Positions 55,178-64,000 of a stretch of DNA of 64,000 bases are shown one piece after another (the first letter of the stretch is position 1; each line of letters opens with the position of its first letter). Location of the stretch: positions 1 through 64,000 of the forward strand of contig JAAZYQ010000002.1 of assembly GCA_014239575.1 (NCBI GenBank), in the 5' to 3' direction. The DNA is from Gammaproteobacteria bacterium. GTDB lineage: Bacteria > Pseudomonadota > Gammaproteobacteria > Arenicellales > UBA868. The notes below the pieces were generated by a model. It made no database searches and was not told the origin of the DNA. It was given only the letters and a program-made list of their open reading frames with translations. Both the position numbers and the translations under genes were made by a program.

Positions 55178-56032
55178 ATGAAGAAACTTCCGCCTCGGCA
55201 CTTGATCGCCGAGCAGGTCCGCCAAGCCCTGGCTGAAGATATCGGCACGGGAGACCTGACGGCCACGCTGGTGCCCGACAACGACACCACTCGCGCGACA
55301 CTCATCAGTCGTGAGCCCGCTGTGGTCTGTGGTGTTGCCTGGGCTCAGGAAGTTTTCGACCAACTTGATCCTAGCATCAGTATCGAGTGGCTCAGCCACG
55401 ATGGCGATGATGTCATCAACGAGCAGGCCTGGTGTACCCTCCAGGGCCCGTCCCGGGGTATTCTGACCGGCGAACGAACTGCGCTCAATTTTCTACAATT
55501 GCTGTCAGGGACTGCGACCGCCACCAAACACATGGTGGATCAACTTAAGGGCACCACGGCGCAATTACTTGACACTCGTAAAACCGTGCCAGGCCTGCGC
55601 TTGGCTCAGAAATATGCGGTGTGCTGTGGGGGTGGCACGAATCACCGGTTAGGCCTGTATGACGGTATTCTGGTCAAGGAAAATCATATCCGGGCGGCGG
55701 GATCAATCACCGAGGCTGTGACGGCAGCCCTTGCTCATAGTAACGACGTTTCACTGATTGAGGTCGAGGTCGAAAACGTTGCCGAATTATCCCAGGCCCT
55801 GACTGCCGGAGCACAGCGGTTGTTACTGGATAATTTTTCGTTAGCGCAATTGCGCCGCGCTGTTCAGATCAACGCCGGGCAGGCACAACTTGAGGCCTCT
55901 GGCAACGTCACGGCAAAGACTATTCGTGAAATCGCCTTGACCGGCGTCGATTTTGTTTCGAGCGGGACAATGACCAAAAACGTTCGCGCGATTGATCTCA
56001 GCCTTCAGTTTGAGAAATCGCCAGCAAACTGA
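55178..56032 (+). CDS. nadC: Nicotinate-nucleotide pyrophosphorylase (carboxylating)
   Basis: LLDTRKTVPGLRLAQKYAVCCGGGTNHRLGLYDGILVKENH. Confidence 0.97.
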   Translation: MKKLPPRHLIAEQVRQALAEDIGTGDLTATLVPDNDTTRATLISREPAVVCGVAWAQEVFDQLDPSISIEWLSHDGDDVINEQAWCTLQGPSRGILTGERTALNFLQLLSGTATATKHMVDQLKGTTAQLLDTRKTVPGLRLAQKYAVCCGGGTNHRLGLYDGILVKENHIRAAGSITEAVTAALAHSNDVSLIEVEVENVAELSQALTAGAQRLLLDNFSLAQLRRAVQINAGQAQLEASGNVTAKTIREIALTGVDFVSSGTMTKNVRAIDLSLQFEKSPAN

Positions 56033-56505
56033 TCGAGCAGTCGCTCCAGTTGCTCAGCCGTCACAGGACCCACATGGGCATGCAGATATTCTCCACGCGG
56101 TGACAACAGAAAAGTCGAAGGCAGGCCTTTTAGCGGCTCCAGCGGCACCAGCGGCTCCTCGCCGATAACTAGTATCGGGTAAGTGATATTAAACTGCTCA
56201 ACAAAGCGGCGGATCTCGCCAACCGGTGTTTTTTCAAAAGCAATACCAATCACGTTCGCCTGCTGCTTGCGCCGAACGGCAAACGCATTAAGTTCAGGGA
56301 TCTCGGCTACACAGGGGCCACACCAGGTTGCCCAGAAATTAACGACCAGCCACTTACCACGATACTGGGCGATATCCTGGAGCCGCCCTTGCAGATCAGG
56401 CAGACGAAAGCTCACCACTTCCTGCCCTGTCGCTACACCCGAAAATAGCAAAAAACCCAGTAACAAAGAGCTAAATAGGCCGGATTTGATATAAGATAAA
56501 ATCAT
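56005..56505 (-). CDS. TlpA/ResA-family thioredoxin-like protein, exported
   Basis: WLVVNFWATWCGPCVAEIPELNAF; signal sequence; 3' end overlaps nadC convergently. Confidence 0.93.
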   Translation of the reverse strand: MILSYIKSGLFSSLLLGFLLFSGVATGQEVVSFRLPDLQGRLQDIAQYRGKWLVVNFWATWCGPCVAEIPELNAFAVRRKQQANVIGIAFEKTPVGEIRRFVEQFNITYPILVIGEEPLVPLEPLKGLPSTFLLSPRGEYLHAHVGPVTAEQLERLLDQFAGDFSN

Positions 56506-56620
56506 TAGGTAGGTTTATCGGCGCATAGCAAACTGAATCTGGCCCGAGACCCGCCGCAGGCGGTATGATTCAATTTATCAGATATACTAATATTAGGATA
56601 TTTAAAGGATTACGTACCCT

Positions 56621-56800
56621 GTGAGATTGATTTTCGCTGCCCTTGTCGCTTCTATGCTCGCACTGCCAGCCGCTGTTGCGGGTGGCCCCCCACAGGGCGA
56701 AGACCCAGCCGCGTGGTGTGAAACAAATGCGAACGAGTGCGTCACCTGGTGCGAAAGTAATCCTGAGGCCGATATCTGTAAAGAACCCGAATGTGACTGA
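56621..56800 (+). CDS. Small exported cysteine-rich peptide (59 aa, GTG start); absent from ORF track
   Basis: Translation MRLIFAALVASMLALPAAVAGGPPQGEDPAAWCETNANECVTWCESNPEADICKEPECD; signal peptide with AVA cleavage-like site, 5 Cys in the mature part. Confidence 0.7.
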   Translation: MRLIFAALVASMLALPAAVAGGPPQGEDPAAWCETNANECVTWCESNPEADICKEPECD

Positions 56801-56919
56801 TTTTCAAATTTTCCGCTGGCCGTCATTGAAATGGTGACGATCTCAGCGCGAAACGCTGTGGGCGCTCTAGGAGCGCTCTTCCCATATCTTAAACCTGAAT
56901 CAAAAAATAGGAGAGAGAA

Positions 56920-57573
56920 TTGAATAAGTCTAAAACTATACTCAGCGTCCTCGCGGGCCTGATCCTCGCCCTGCCAATCTCTGCGCAGGCGGGCAAGCCC
57001 GTTGGTATCACTGGCGACATCATGGCGGTTTCGGTGAGTCACAATGGTACGGCAACCGACATTACCCGCAACCAGGACAATGCCAACACCGTAAACCCGG
57101 CCTTTGCCAAGACCTCGCGTCCCTGCCCGCCGTTTTGCATCCAGCCAGCTGTTCTGGCTCCAGGCGTTGAAACTATAGCCGAGCGTGAAGTTATCCATTA
57201 CGCCAAGATGATGAGCGATGGTGACTCCTCGATCATTGTGATCGACTCCCGCACCCCGGACTGGGTTGCCAAAGGCACTATTCCCAGCGCGATCAATGTT
57301 CCATGGACTAAGTTGAATCCGGCCAAGGGCGCTACCCCGATCGACATCGCGGAAATTATGCAGGATGTATTCAACGTAACAGAAAGTGAAGGCCTGTTTA
57401 ACTTCTCTGATGCGAAGACAGCCGTCTTGTTCTGCAACGGCATGTGGTGTGGCCAATCGCCCAACAACATCAAGAACCTGCTGAAATTTGGCTACCCAGC
57501 CCACAAAATCAAGTGGTACCGTGGCGGCATGCAGGATTGGGAGATCCTTGGCCTCAGCACAGCCAAGCCGTAA
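56920..57573 (+). CDS. Exported rhodanese-like domain protein
   Basis: Signal peptide SVLAGLILALPISAQA; IVIDSRTPDWVAKGTIPSAINVPW; AVLFCNGMWCGQSPNNIKNLLKFGYPAHKIKWYRGGMQDW; TTG start. Confidence 0.9.
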   Translation: MNKSKTILSVLAGLILALPISAQAGKPVGITGDIMAVSVSHNGTATDITRNQDNANTVNPAFAKTSRPCPPFCIQPAVLAPGVETIAEREVIHYAKMMSDGDSSIIVIDSRTPDWVAKGTIPSAINVPWTKLNPAKGATPIDIAEIMQDVFNVTESEGLFNFSDAKTAVLFCNGMWCGQSPNNIKNLLKFGYPAHKIKWYRGGMQDWEILGLSTAKP

Positions 57574-57594
57574 TTTTCTGTCATCCCATAAAAA

Positions 57595-57620
57595 AGCGGG
57601 GCTATGCCCCGCTTTTTTTT
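57595..57620 (+). terminator. Rho-independent terminator downstream of the rhodanese gene
   Basis: AAGCGGGGC-tat-GCCCCGCTTTTTTTT. Confidence 0.92.
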
Positions 57621-57659
57621 CGTTTGAATCGCTCATCCGCGCGCCGAACTGGCGCCGCT

Positions 57660-58415
57660 TCAGGACACTCCGGACAGCCAGATTAAAGATGCCATACGCC
57701 CACAACGGCCCTGACGCCGATGTGAAAACCATCGCCCCGGGTCAGAATAGGTGCAACAATCGCTGGCTGCGGAAAACGCAATCTCACAGCGCCTGAGCCG
57801 GGCTAGCACTAAGCCCGGCAGATCGGCCATGTACCGATCGCCCTTGCGGGCAAAATATTTCTGATCCGCCGGATCCGCTGCCAGAAACTGTTCTCGGACT
57901 TCGTTACCCACCTCAAAGGCGCGCTGGCTGATACTGGGTCCCACCCAGGCGATGATGTCCTGCGGTTCGGCCGGTACCTGAGCAACCCCCTGCTCAATCA
58001 CACCGGCAACAACACCTCGCCATCCGGCATGTAAGAGGCCAACGAAACTACCTATTCGATCACTGAGAAATACTGGTGCACAGTCGGCGCTTAGCACCGC
58101 GCAAACGACCTCACCCCCAGGCCGAGTAGTAAAGCTGCCATCTGCCACAGGCCCCTCCTCTGATCCATCCAATTCACATACTCTCGCGCCATGAACCTGA
58201 GTCATCCATCGCGGCTCTCCTACAAGCCTCAATTGTTGCACCAGGGATAATCGGTGGGCCACAACTCGACCTGGATTATCTCCAACATGATTACCCAGAT
58301 TGAACCCGTTATAGGGATCCCCCGGCTGACTTGCACTGCGCTCGGTTATCAGTGCCCGAACATGACTGGGTGCCGGCCAGTCGGGTACTATCGAGACGGC
58401 TGTGGCAGCGTTCAT
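57660..58415 (-). CDS. pgeF: Multicopper polyphenol oxidase/laccase family protein (YfiH/PgeF)
   Basis: NLGNHVGDNPGRVVAHR, VHGARVCELDG, VLSADCAPVFL, HAGWRGVVAGVIE. Confidence 0.93.
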   Translation of the reverse strand: MNAATAVSIVPDWPAPSHVRALITERSASQPGDPYNGFNLGNHVGDNPGRVVAHRLSLVQQLRLVGEPRWMTQVHGARVCELDGSEEGPVADGSFTTRPGGEVVCAVLSADCAPVFLSDRIGSFVGLLHAGWRGVVAGVIEQGVAQVPAEPQDIIAWVGPSISQRAFEVGNEVREQFLAADPADQKYFARKGDRYMADLPGLVLARLRRCEIAFSAASDCCTYSDPGRWFSHRRQGRCGRMASLIWLSGVS

Positions 58416-59401
58416 GTCTCGATCGCAGCATCGATGCTCAACGCGTCGGTCAGCGCGGCGAAATCCGATGGGACTCCACTTTCCCAACGAAGAGATTCGC
58501 CGGTCACAGGATGCGCCAGCGCAAGAACCGACGCATGCAATGCCTGGCGCTGAAAACCCTGCAGGACAGTGATCAGCTGCGGGCTCGATCTGGGCGGCAG
58601 CTGAAAACGGCCGCCGTAGACCGGGTCGCCGACCAGCGGAAATCCAAGATGGGCCATATGCACACGGATCTGGTGCGTCCGGCCTGTTTGCAACTGCAAC
58701 TTTAATAGAGTGTGCGATCGAAAACGCTGGCCCAGTCGATAATGGGTCACTGCGGGACGGCCTTTGCTGGTAACCGCCATCTTCAACCGGTTGCGTGGAT
58801 GTCGACCAATCGAGGCGTCAACAGTACCGCCAGAGATCGGGCGACCATTCACCACAGCGAGGTACTCCCGACTGATGACGCGCGCCTCAAGTCCTCGGAT
58901 CAATTCACTACGGGCAAGCTCAGTAAGCGCCACGACCAGCAGCCCACTGGTGTCTTTGTCCAGGCGATGGACAATACCCGCCCGCGGCAGAGCCCCGGTA
59001 GCCGGATAATGGTGCAAAATGGCGTTCGCCAGCGTACCGGCCGAGTTACCCGCCCCAGGATGGACGACCAGTCCACAAGGCTTATCGATAACCACAATAT
59101 GTTCATCTTGATAGACTACTGAAAGCGCCAAGGGTTCGGCCGCCCATGCGATCTGGGTCAACGGTGGCTTTTGAAGAGACAGGGTCTCCCCTCCGGCTAC
59201 GCTGAGCCGCCCTGACGGGGCCTCATTTGCCAGTGTGATCCGTCCCTCCTTGAGCCAGGCCTGTAACTGTGACCGCGAGTGAGGCGGGAAAACCTTTGCC
59301 AAAACCTTATCAAGGCGCTCGCCGGCTGCCTCGTCAGGTACCACCCCAGTCACTACTTCGCCACTTTTGCTTGCGCCTGCCATAACTATCGCCTTCGCCA
59401 T
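58412..59401 (-). CDS. rluD: 23S rRNA pseudouridine synthase RluD
   Basis: GIVHRLDKDTSGLLVVA and TGRTHQIRVHMAHLGFPLVGDPVYGG; stop overlaps pgeF start (ATGA). Confidence 0.95.
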   Translation of the reverse strand: MAKAIVMAGASKSGEVVTGVVPDEAAGERLDKVLAKVFPPHSRSQLQAWLKEGRITLANEAPSGRLSVAGGETLSLQKPPLTQIAWAAEPLALSVVYQDEHIVVIDKPCGLVVHPGAGNSAGTLANAILHHYPATGALPRAGIVHRLDKDTSGLLVVALTELARSELIRGLEARVISREYLAVVNGRPISGGTVDASIGRHPRNRLKMAVTSKGRPAVTHYRLGQRFRSHTLLKLQLQTGRTHQIRVHMAHLGFPLVGDPVYGGRFQLPPRSSPQLITVLQGFQRQALHASVLALAHPVTGESLRWESGVPSDFAALTDALSIDAAIET

Positions 59402-59448
59402 TGGCTCTCGAAAGTATAATAGAGGCGTATCCACCAGTCTCTACCACC

Positions 59449-60207
59449 ATGCACCAGTCTATCCGCCTCCTACTTTGCTTGCTAATCGCTCCACTGCTCA
59501 CCGGTGGCTGCACGATCCTGAAAGAAGAAGATGAAACCGCCAACTGGACTGCGGAGCAGTTCGTCGCGGTGGGGCAAGCAGAGTTGGCCGCCGGCGACTG
59601 GCCAGCTGCGATCGCGACTTACCAGAAAATGCAGGGTCGTTTTCCTTACGGCCGCAATGCTGAGCAAGCCCAGTTGGACATCGCTTATGCCCATTTCAAG
59701 AACGACGAATCGGCCCTGGCAGTGGTCGGCGCAAAGCGCTTTATACAGATGCACCCAACGCATCCCAATGTGGATTACGCGTACTACCTAAAAGGCCTGG
59801 CGTTGTTCGAACCGCCGGACAGCCTGCTTGATGATATTACTGGAAAAAACCCTGCCAACCACGATATCAGGCCAGTGCGCGAAGCATTCGTGGCCTACCG
59901 CGAACTCGTGAGTCGCTTCCCTGACAGCCGATATGCCTCAGACGCGCGAAAACGCCTGGTGCATATCATCAACGTACTTGCGATGCATGACGTCGATATT
60001 GCCCGCTACTACTATTCGCTAGGTGCAAACGTGGCAGCGGTCAACAGGGCCCGGTCAGTGCTGGAAACCTATCAGAATTCCACAGCAGTCGAGCATGCAT
60101 TGGGGGTGATGGTCAAAGCTTACCAACGCATGGGACTGACTGAACTACACGACGACACTACCCGGGTATTACAACTCAACTACCCGAAAAGCAAGTACCT
60201 CAACTAA
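59449..60207 (+). CDS. bamD: Outer membrane protein assembly factor BamD
   Basis: Lipobox LLTGGC, TPR repeats, SRFPDSRYASDARKRLVHI. Confidence 0.95.
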   Translation: MHQSIRLLLCLLIAPLLTGGCTILKEEDETANWTAEQFVAVGQAELAAGDWPAAIATYQKMQGRFPYGRNAEQAQLDIAYAHFKNDESALAVVGAKRFIQMHPTHPNVDYAYYLKGLALFEPPDSLLDDITGKNPANHDIRPVREAFVAYRELVSRFPDSRYASDARKRLVHIINVLAMHDVDIARYYYSLGANVAAVNRARSVLETYQNSTAVEHALGVMVKAYQRMGLTELHDDTTRVLQLNYPKSKYLN

Positions 60208-60237
60208 ACCCCGAAGTCATCGGATAACGCCGGTCCC
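60184..60237. repeat. 54-bp direct repeat copy 1 (bamD 3' end plus nadE 3' end remnant)
   Basis: ccgaaaagcaagtacctcaactaaaccccgaagtcatcggataacgccggtccc; 52/54 identical to 63749-63802. Confidence 0.95.
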
Positions 60238-60343
60238 AGACAATCGTTGGCGGGATGTGCACCTAAAGACTGTCGTATCTTCAACGCCAACAAGCGCCCC
60301 ATAATGAAAATGCAAAGCCAGATAACCTAGCCCATAAGAAAAA

Positions 60344-60370
60344 GGCGGTCGCGCCTACAACGCGACCGCC
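60344..60370 (-). terminator. Rho-independent terminator downstream of the TRAP operon
   Basis: GGCGGTCGCG-loop-CGCGACCGCC followed by TTTTT on minus strand. Confidence 0.85.
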
Positions 60371-60394
60371 TCAAACCAACAGGCTAAGAACTTC

Positions 60395-61462
60395 TTAACC
60401 GGCGGAATAAATACCTCCAGCTGCCTGTCTGATCCGATCATATTCCTTGAAGATACCAACAACCTTCGCTGCCACTTCGCCCTCTTCAGCTACCTCATCC
60501 CAGAACTTGCTGGCAGCCGCTTCAACTTCACGCCATTCTTCCTTGGGAATACTTTGAACTTTCAGCTTGGTTCCATCGGCGCGTAGTTTTGCTTCGCCAC
60601 CCCAATACCACTGGTTTCGATACTCATGGCTAGCTTCAATGCTCGATCTGACCACGGCCCTCAGATGGTCCGGCAGGTCGGCCCACCGTTTCTCATTAAC
60701 AAACCACGACCCAATCCAGGCACCGGAAATATTGTTGGTCAGGAAGTAATCGGTAACGTCGGCCCAGCCTACGGTGTAATCCTCCGTGATACCCGACCAT
60801 GCCATTCCGTCGAGCTCGCCGGTCTGCACGGCAACCTCGGCGTCCTCGTAAGGAATCGACACGGGGACTACCCCGAACTGCGCAAGAAAGCGTCCAGCGG
60901 TAGGGAAGGAATAAAGCCGAAGCCCATTCAAGTCATCAAGACTGGTAATGCTCTTTTTGGTGTTGAAGTTACAAGGGTCTTGTCCAGCCGCCGATAGCCA
61001 GACTACGCCACCCACCTTTTTGTAAGCGTCCGACCATATCTTGTCGAAACCATATTGGTGGAACAAGGCTGGAACATCCAATGCATGCCTAGTTCCCATA
61101 GGGAAATAGCCGCCAAACTGCCGTACATCAGTTGGCGATGCCATAGAATCATCATCCGAATGAACAGCATCGATCGTACCCTTTTGTAGGGCGCGAAATA
61201 GTTCGCCTGTCGGTACCAGTTGGTCGGCGTAATAGAGTTCAACCTGCAACTCCCCATTGGAAGCATTGTTTATCGCATCAACCGCCGGCTTAGTAACGTG
61301 CTGCCCCAGGGCTGACCCGGCGTAGGTCTGAAACCGCCATTTGATCGGCTCCGCGGCAATAATAGCTGGGGCGGCCAAAGTAGCGCCTGCAGCTGCCGTA
61401 GTGAGGCCGGCTTTCTTTAAAAACTCCCGTCTGTTTGAATTATCTGGCTTGGTTTTTTTCAT
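60395..61462 (-). CDS. TRAP transporter substrate-binding protein (DctP family), Tat-like signal
   Basis: NRREFLKKAGLTTAAAGATLAAPAIIAAEPIKWRFQTYAGSALGQH; adjacent DctM/DctQ. Confidence 0.92.
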   Translation of the reverse strand: MKKTKPDNSNRREFLKKAGLTTAAAGATLAAPAIIAAEPIKWRFQTYAGSALGQHVTKPAVDAINNASNGELQVELYYADQLVPTGELFRALQKGTIDAVHSDDDSMASPTDVRQFGGYFPMGTRHALDVPALFHQYGFDKIWSDAYKKVGGVVWLSAAGQDPCNFNTKKSITSLDDLNGLRLYSFPTAGRFLAQFGVVPVSIPYEDAEVAVQTGELDGMAWSGITEDYTVGWADVTDYFLTNNISGAWIGSWFVNEKRWADLPDHLRAVVRSSIEASHEYRNQWYWGGEAKLRADGTKLKVQSIPKEEWREVEAAASKFWDEVAEEGEVAAKVVGIFKEYDRIRQAAGGIYSAG

Positions 61463-61544
61463 CAGATTCTCCCTCTCCTTTGAGTTATCAAAATAAGATC
61501 TACTGTACAACTGTATTTACAGCAAGTTCCTCAAGCATACAGAA

Positions 61545-62867
61545 CTATTTCCCGTAGTGCCAATTGGGTAGCCACAGTGCAATTTCGGGAAACAGCATTA
61601 CGACAGCAAGGCCAAAAGCCATCACTATTACGAACGGAGTAATCGATCGGTATATATCTGCGAGCGTGATCTCCGGAGGCGCCATCGCTCTCATCAAGAA
61701 AAGATTGTACCCAAACGGAGGGGTCATATAGGCGATCTGGCAGGTGATTGTGTAGAGGACCCCATACCAAATCAAATCAAATCCTAGCGCCCCGACAAGC
61801 GGAACGTAAAGAGGCGCGACGATGACCAGCATGGCCGTATCATCCAGAAACATTCCCATCAGAATATAGGAGATCTGCATCATGATCAGAATCTCCCAGG
61901 GAGTCAGTCCCATTCGGTCAACAAAGAAAAATTCGATCGCCTTAACGGCTCCAAGGCCGTCAAACACGGCGCCGAAACACAATGCGGCCAGAATAATCCA
62001 CATGAACATGCAGGTTACCTGAAGGGTCTTGCGAAGGGTTGCCTCCATAACCTTTCTAGTTAATCGCCCTTTTACCAAGGCCACCAGAGTTGCTACGGTT
62101 GCACCAACAGCAGAACTTTCAACCAAGCTAGTAACACCCATGACAAACAAGCCTGTCATAGAGAAAAATATGAGCAGGGGCAGTATGCCGGCCTGCAGTA
62201 ACCTGATTTTTGTTGCCCAGGAAACATTTCTTTCTTCCTCGCTCAAAGGAGGGCCTAGGTTTGGCTGAAGTTTGCAGCGCACGGCGATATAAATTACGAA
62301 CAGAGTCGCCATCAGCAAACCAGGGAACACTCCAGCCAACCAGAGCTGGCCCACGGGCTGTCGGGCAATCATGCCGTAGAGAACGAGCACCACACTAGGA
62401 GGCACTAGAATACCAAGAGAACTGCCGGCTTGAATGACCCCGGTGACCATGATCTTATCGTAGCCCCGTCGCAATAATTCCGGCAACGCAATGGTTGCGC
62501 CAATAGCCATTCCCGCTACTGACAAGCCATTCATTGCTGAGATAATCACCATCAGCCCGATCGTACCGATCGCAAGCCCGCCGTGGATGGAACCCATCCA
62601 CACATGGAACATTTCGTACAAATCGTCGGCGATCCGTGATTCCGACATGATGTAGCCCATGTATATAAACATCGGCAACGTCATCAATGGATACCATTTC
62701 ATCAACTTGATGACGGCACTAAATGGCAGCTCTGCTCCACCGTCACCCCATAGCAATAAAGCAGCAATGCCTCCCACGAATCCGATTGCGCCAAATACAC
62801 GCTGCCCGGTAAGCAACATCAACATCATAGATGTGAACATCGCAAGAGCAATGAGTTCGTAACTCAT
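61545..62867 (-). CDS. TRAP transporter large permease (DctM)
   Basis: 12+ TM segments; MFLDDTAMLVIVAPLYVPLVGALGFDLIWYGVLY. Confidence 0.94.
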   Translation of the reverse strand: MSYELIALAMFTSMMLMLLTGQRVFGAIGFVGGIAALLLWGDGGAELPFSAVIKLMKWYPLMTLPMFIYMGYIMSESRIADDLYEMFHVWMGSIHGGLAIGTIGLMVIISAMNGLSVAGMAIGATIALPELLRRGYDKIMVTGVIQAGSSLGILVPPSVVLVLYGMIARQPVGQLWLAGVFPGLLMATLFVIYIAVRCKLQPNLGPPLSEEERNVSWATKIRLLQAGILPLLIFFSMTGLFVMGVTSLVESSAVGATVATLVALVKGRLTRKVMEATLRKTLQVTCMFMWIILAALCFGAVFDGLGAVKAIEFFFVDRMGLTPWEILIMMQISYILMGMFLDDTAMLVIVAPLYVPLVGALGFDLIWYGVLYTITCQIAYMTPPFGYNLFLMRAMAPPEITLADIYRSITPFVIVMAFGLAVVMLFPEIALWLPNWHYGK

Positions 62868-63373
62868 GACAGCGGTTTTCCTCGAGCCGCCGCCAAGTCT
62901 TTGAAAAACTGGGCAATTGCCTGAAGCAGCATAAGCAATATGCCAATAACCATTATCACCTTGATCGGCCACATGTAGGGCCGCCAAATCGAATAACTCC
63001 GCTCTCCGTACTCAATGGCGTAATACGTACTGGAGAGGCTTCCGTAAAGCAGCATCACCAGGTAGCTAATCATGACCAGTGTAGTTACAGCATCCCACCC
63101 GTTCCTTGTGCGGGGTTTCCAACGGCTGTACAACAGATCCATGCGGACGTGGCTATCAATCTGGAGCGTATAGGCACCCCCAACCAGGAAGTACCCGACC
63201 ATAAGAAATTGCGCAAACTCGTAGGTCCACAAAGAAGGATGAAAGAAAGTTTTCGATACGGCAGAATAAAACAAAACGCCGACCATGATGAAGATAACCA
63301 GCATTGTCACTCTGCCAACACGGTAGTTGACTCTGTCCACGATCCGCACGTACTGCTTGATCAATTCGGGCAC
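62864..63373 (-). CDS. TRAP transporter small permease (DctQ)
   Basis: 4-TM protein; EFAQFLMVGYFLVGGAYTLQIDSHVRMDLLY. Confidence 0.92.
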   Translation of the reverse strand: MPELIKQYVRIVDRVNYRVGRVTMLVIFIMVGVLFYSAVSKTFFHPSLWTYEFAQFLMVGYFLVGGAYTLQIDSHVRMDLLYSRWKPRTRNGWDAVTTLVMISYLVMLLYGSLSSTYYAIEYGERSYSIWRPYMWPIKVIMVIGILLMLLQAIAQFFKDLAAARGKPLS

Positions 63374-63748
63374 AATATATTTCCCACCAATCTGAGAGCG
63401 GCCGACGCCCTGGAGATTTTTTCAAAACGCTCCTGATATCGCTGGACAAATTTATGATGCGCAAAAAATACTGTCGTGCAACGACCAGGCAATCATGGGC
63501 GAACCAATGTCCCATTGTCAACGAGCATTATTTCACTGCTGGCGAACTCTTCTTATCACTGAGTAAGTGCGAGATTGCCTGACCTTTGCACTTCATTTAG
63601 GCAATGACTATTGGCGTGACCCGGATGTTCAAGTAGAGCTATCGTATACGGCACGCCTAACACGGGGCGGTGAGCCGCTAACACCTGCGACATAATCCTA
63701 ACCACTGATGCCAATTTAGTATCCCCAACTTGGCCCAGTGATTGTTTG

Positions 63749-63802
63749 CCGAAAAGTAAGTACCTCAACTAAACCCCGAAGTAATCGGATAACGCCGGTC
63801 CC
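63749..63802. repeat. 54-bp direct repeat copy 2 (nadE 3' end plus bamD 3' end remnant)
   Basis: ccgaaaagtaagtacctcaactaaaccccgaagtaatcggataacgccggtccc. Confidence 0.95.
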
Positions 63803-64000
63803 GACCAAAAGCGCGCCGGGTGATACGTACGCCGGGTGGCGCCTGACGCCGCTTGTGCTCGTTGCGCAGCACCATTTGCGAAATCCGAGACACGGTTGGC
63901 AGATCAAAACCCTTGGCTGCAATTTCCTCGATTGAGCAATCATGTTCGATGAAATCCTCAAGTATGGGGTCAAGGACTTCGTAGGGCGGCAGATTGTCGG
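63765..64000 (-). CDS. nadE: NAD+ synthase, C-terminal part (truncated by window edge)
   Basis: [77 protein letters not shown]. Confidence 0.92.
   Translation of the reverse strand, partial: DNLPPYEVLDPILEDFIEHDCSIEEIAAKGFDLPTVSRISQMVLRNEHKRRQAPPGVRITRRAFGRDRRYPITSGFS

Noticed and set aside
56602-57732. 376-aa minus-strand ORF
   Set aside because: Antisense to the Cys-rich peptide, rhodanese gene and its terminator; composition looks like shadow coding.

Overview
This 64 kb window looks like a gammaproteobacterial chromosome, inferred from gene content and order (tig-clpP-clpX-lon-hup-tRNA-ppiD; lptF/lptG divergent from pepA-holC-valS). I did no searches, so all product names rest on recognised protein motifs.

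Core genes: panC, mmsA, lptFG, pepA, holC, valS, rsmE/rsmJ, fabI, ppiD, hup, lon, clpX, clpP, tig, htpG, clpB, nadC, rluD/pgeF, bamD and the 3' end of nadE. There are six intact tRNAs: Asp, Val, Leu, Lys, His, Arg and Pro are all represented, with Lys lying inside an island (seven in total when Lys is counted).

Accessory content: (i) a taurine/sulfoacetaldehyde-type catabolic cluster (class III aminotransferase, MocR-type regulator, xsc, ald) beside a polyamine-type ABC transporter; (ii) a ~10 kb island at a tRNA-Lys(CTT) gene, with split tRNA halves at both ends and a complete tRNA-Lys in the middle, consistent with two tandem integrations; one segment carries a decayed integrase and an FKBP-rhodanese fusion, the other a phosphonate-type ABC transporter; (iii) a TRAP transporter operon between bamD and nadE, flanked by 54-bp direct repeats that duplicate the overlapping convergent 3' ends of both genes.

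Other points: a 38-aa tandem repeat in the C-terminal tail of an ABC permease, a 59-aa cysteine-rich secreted peptide missing from the ORF track and located upstream of an exported rhodanese, and a lytic transglycosylase remnant. I found no CRISPR array, rRNA or intact transposase. I do not see a clearly new defence-type system; the strongest novel signals are the two insertion structures and the Cys-rich peptide/rhodanese pair.
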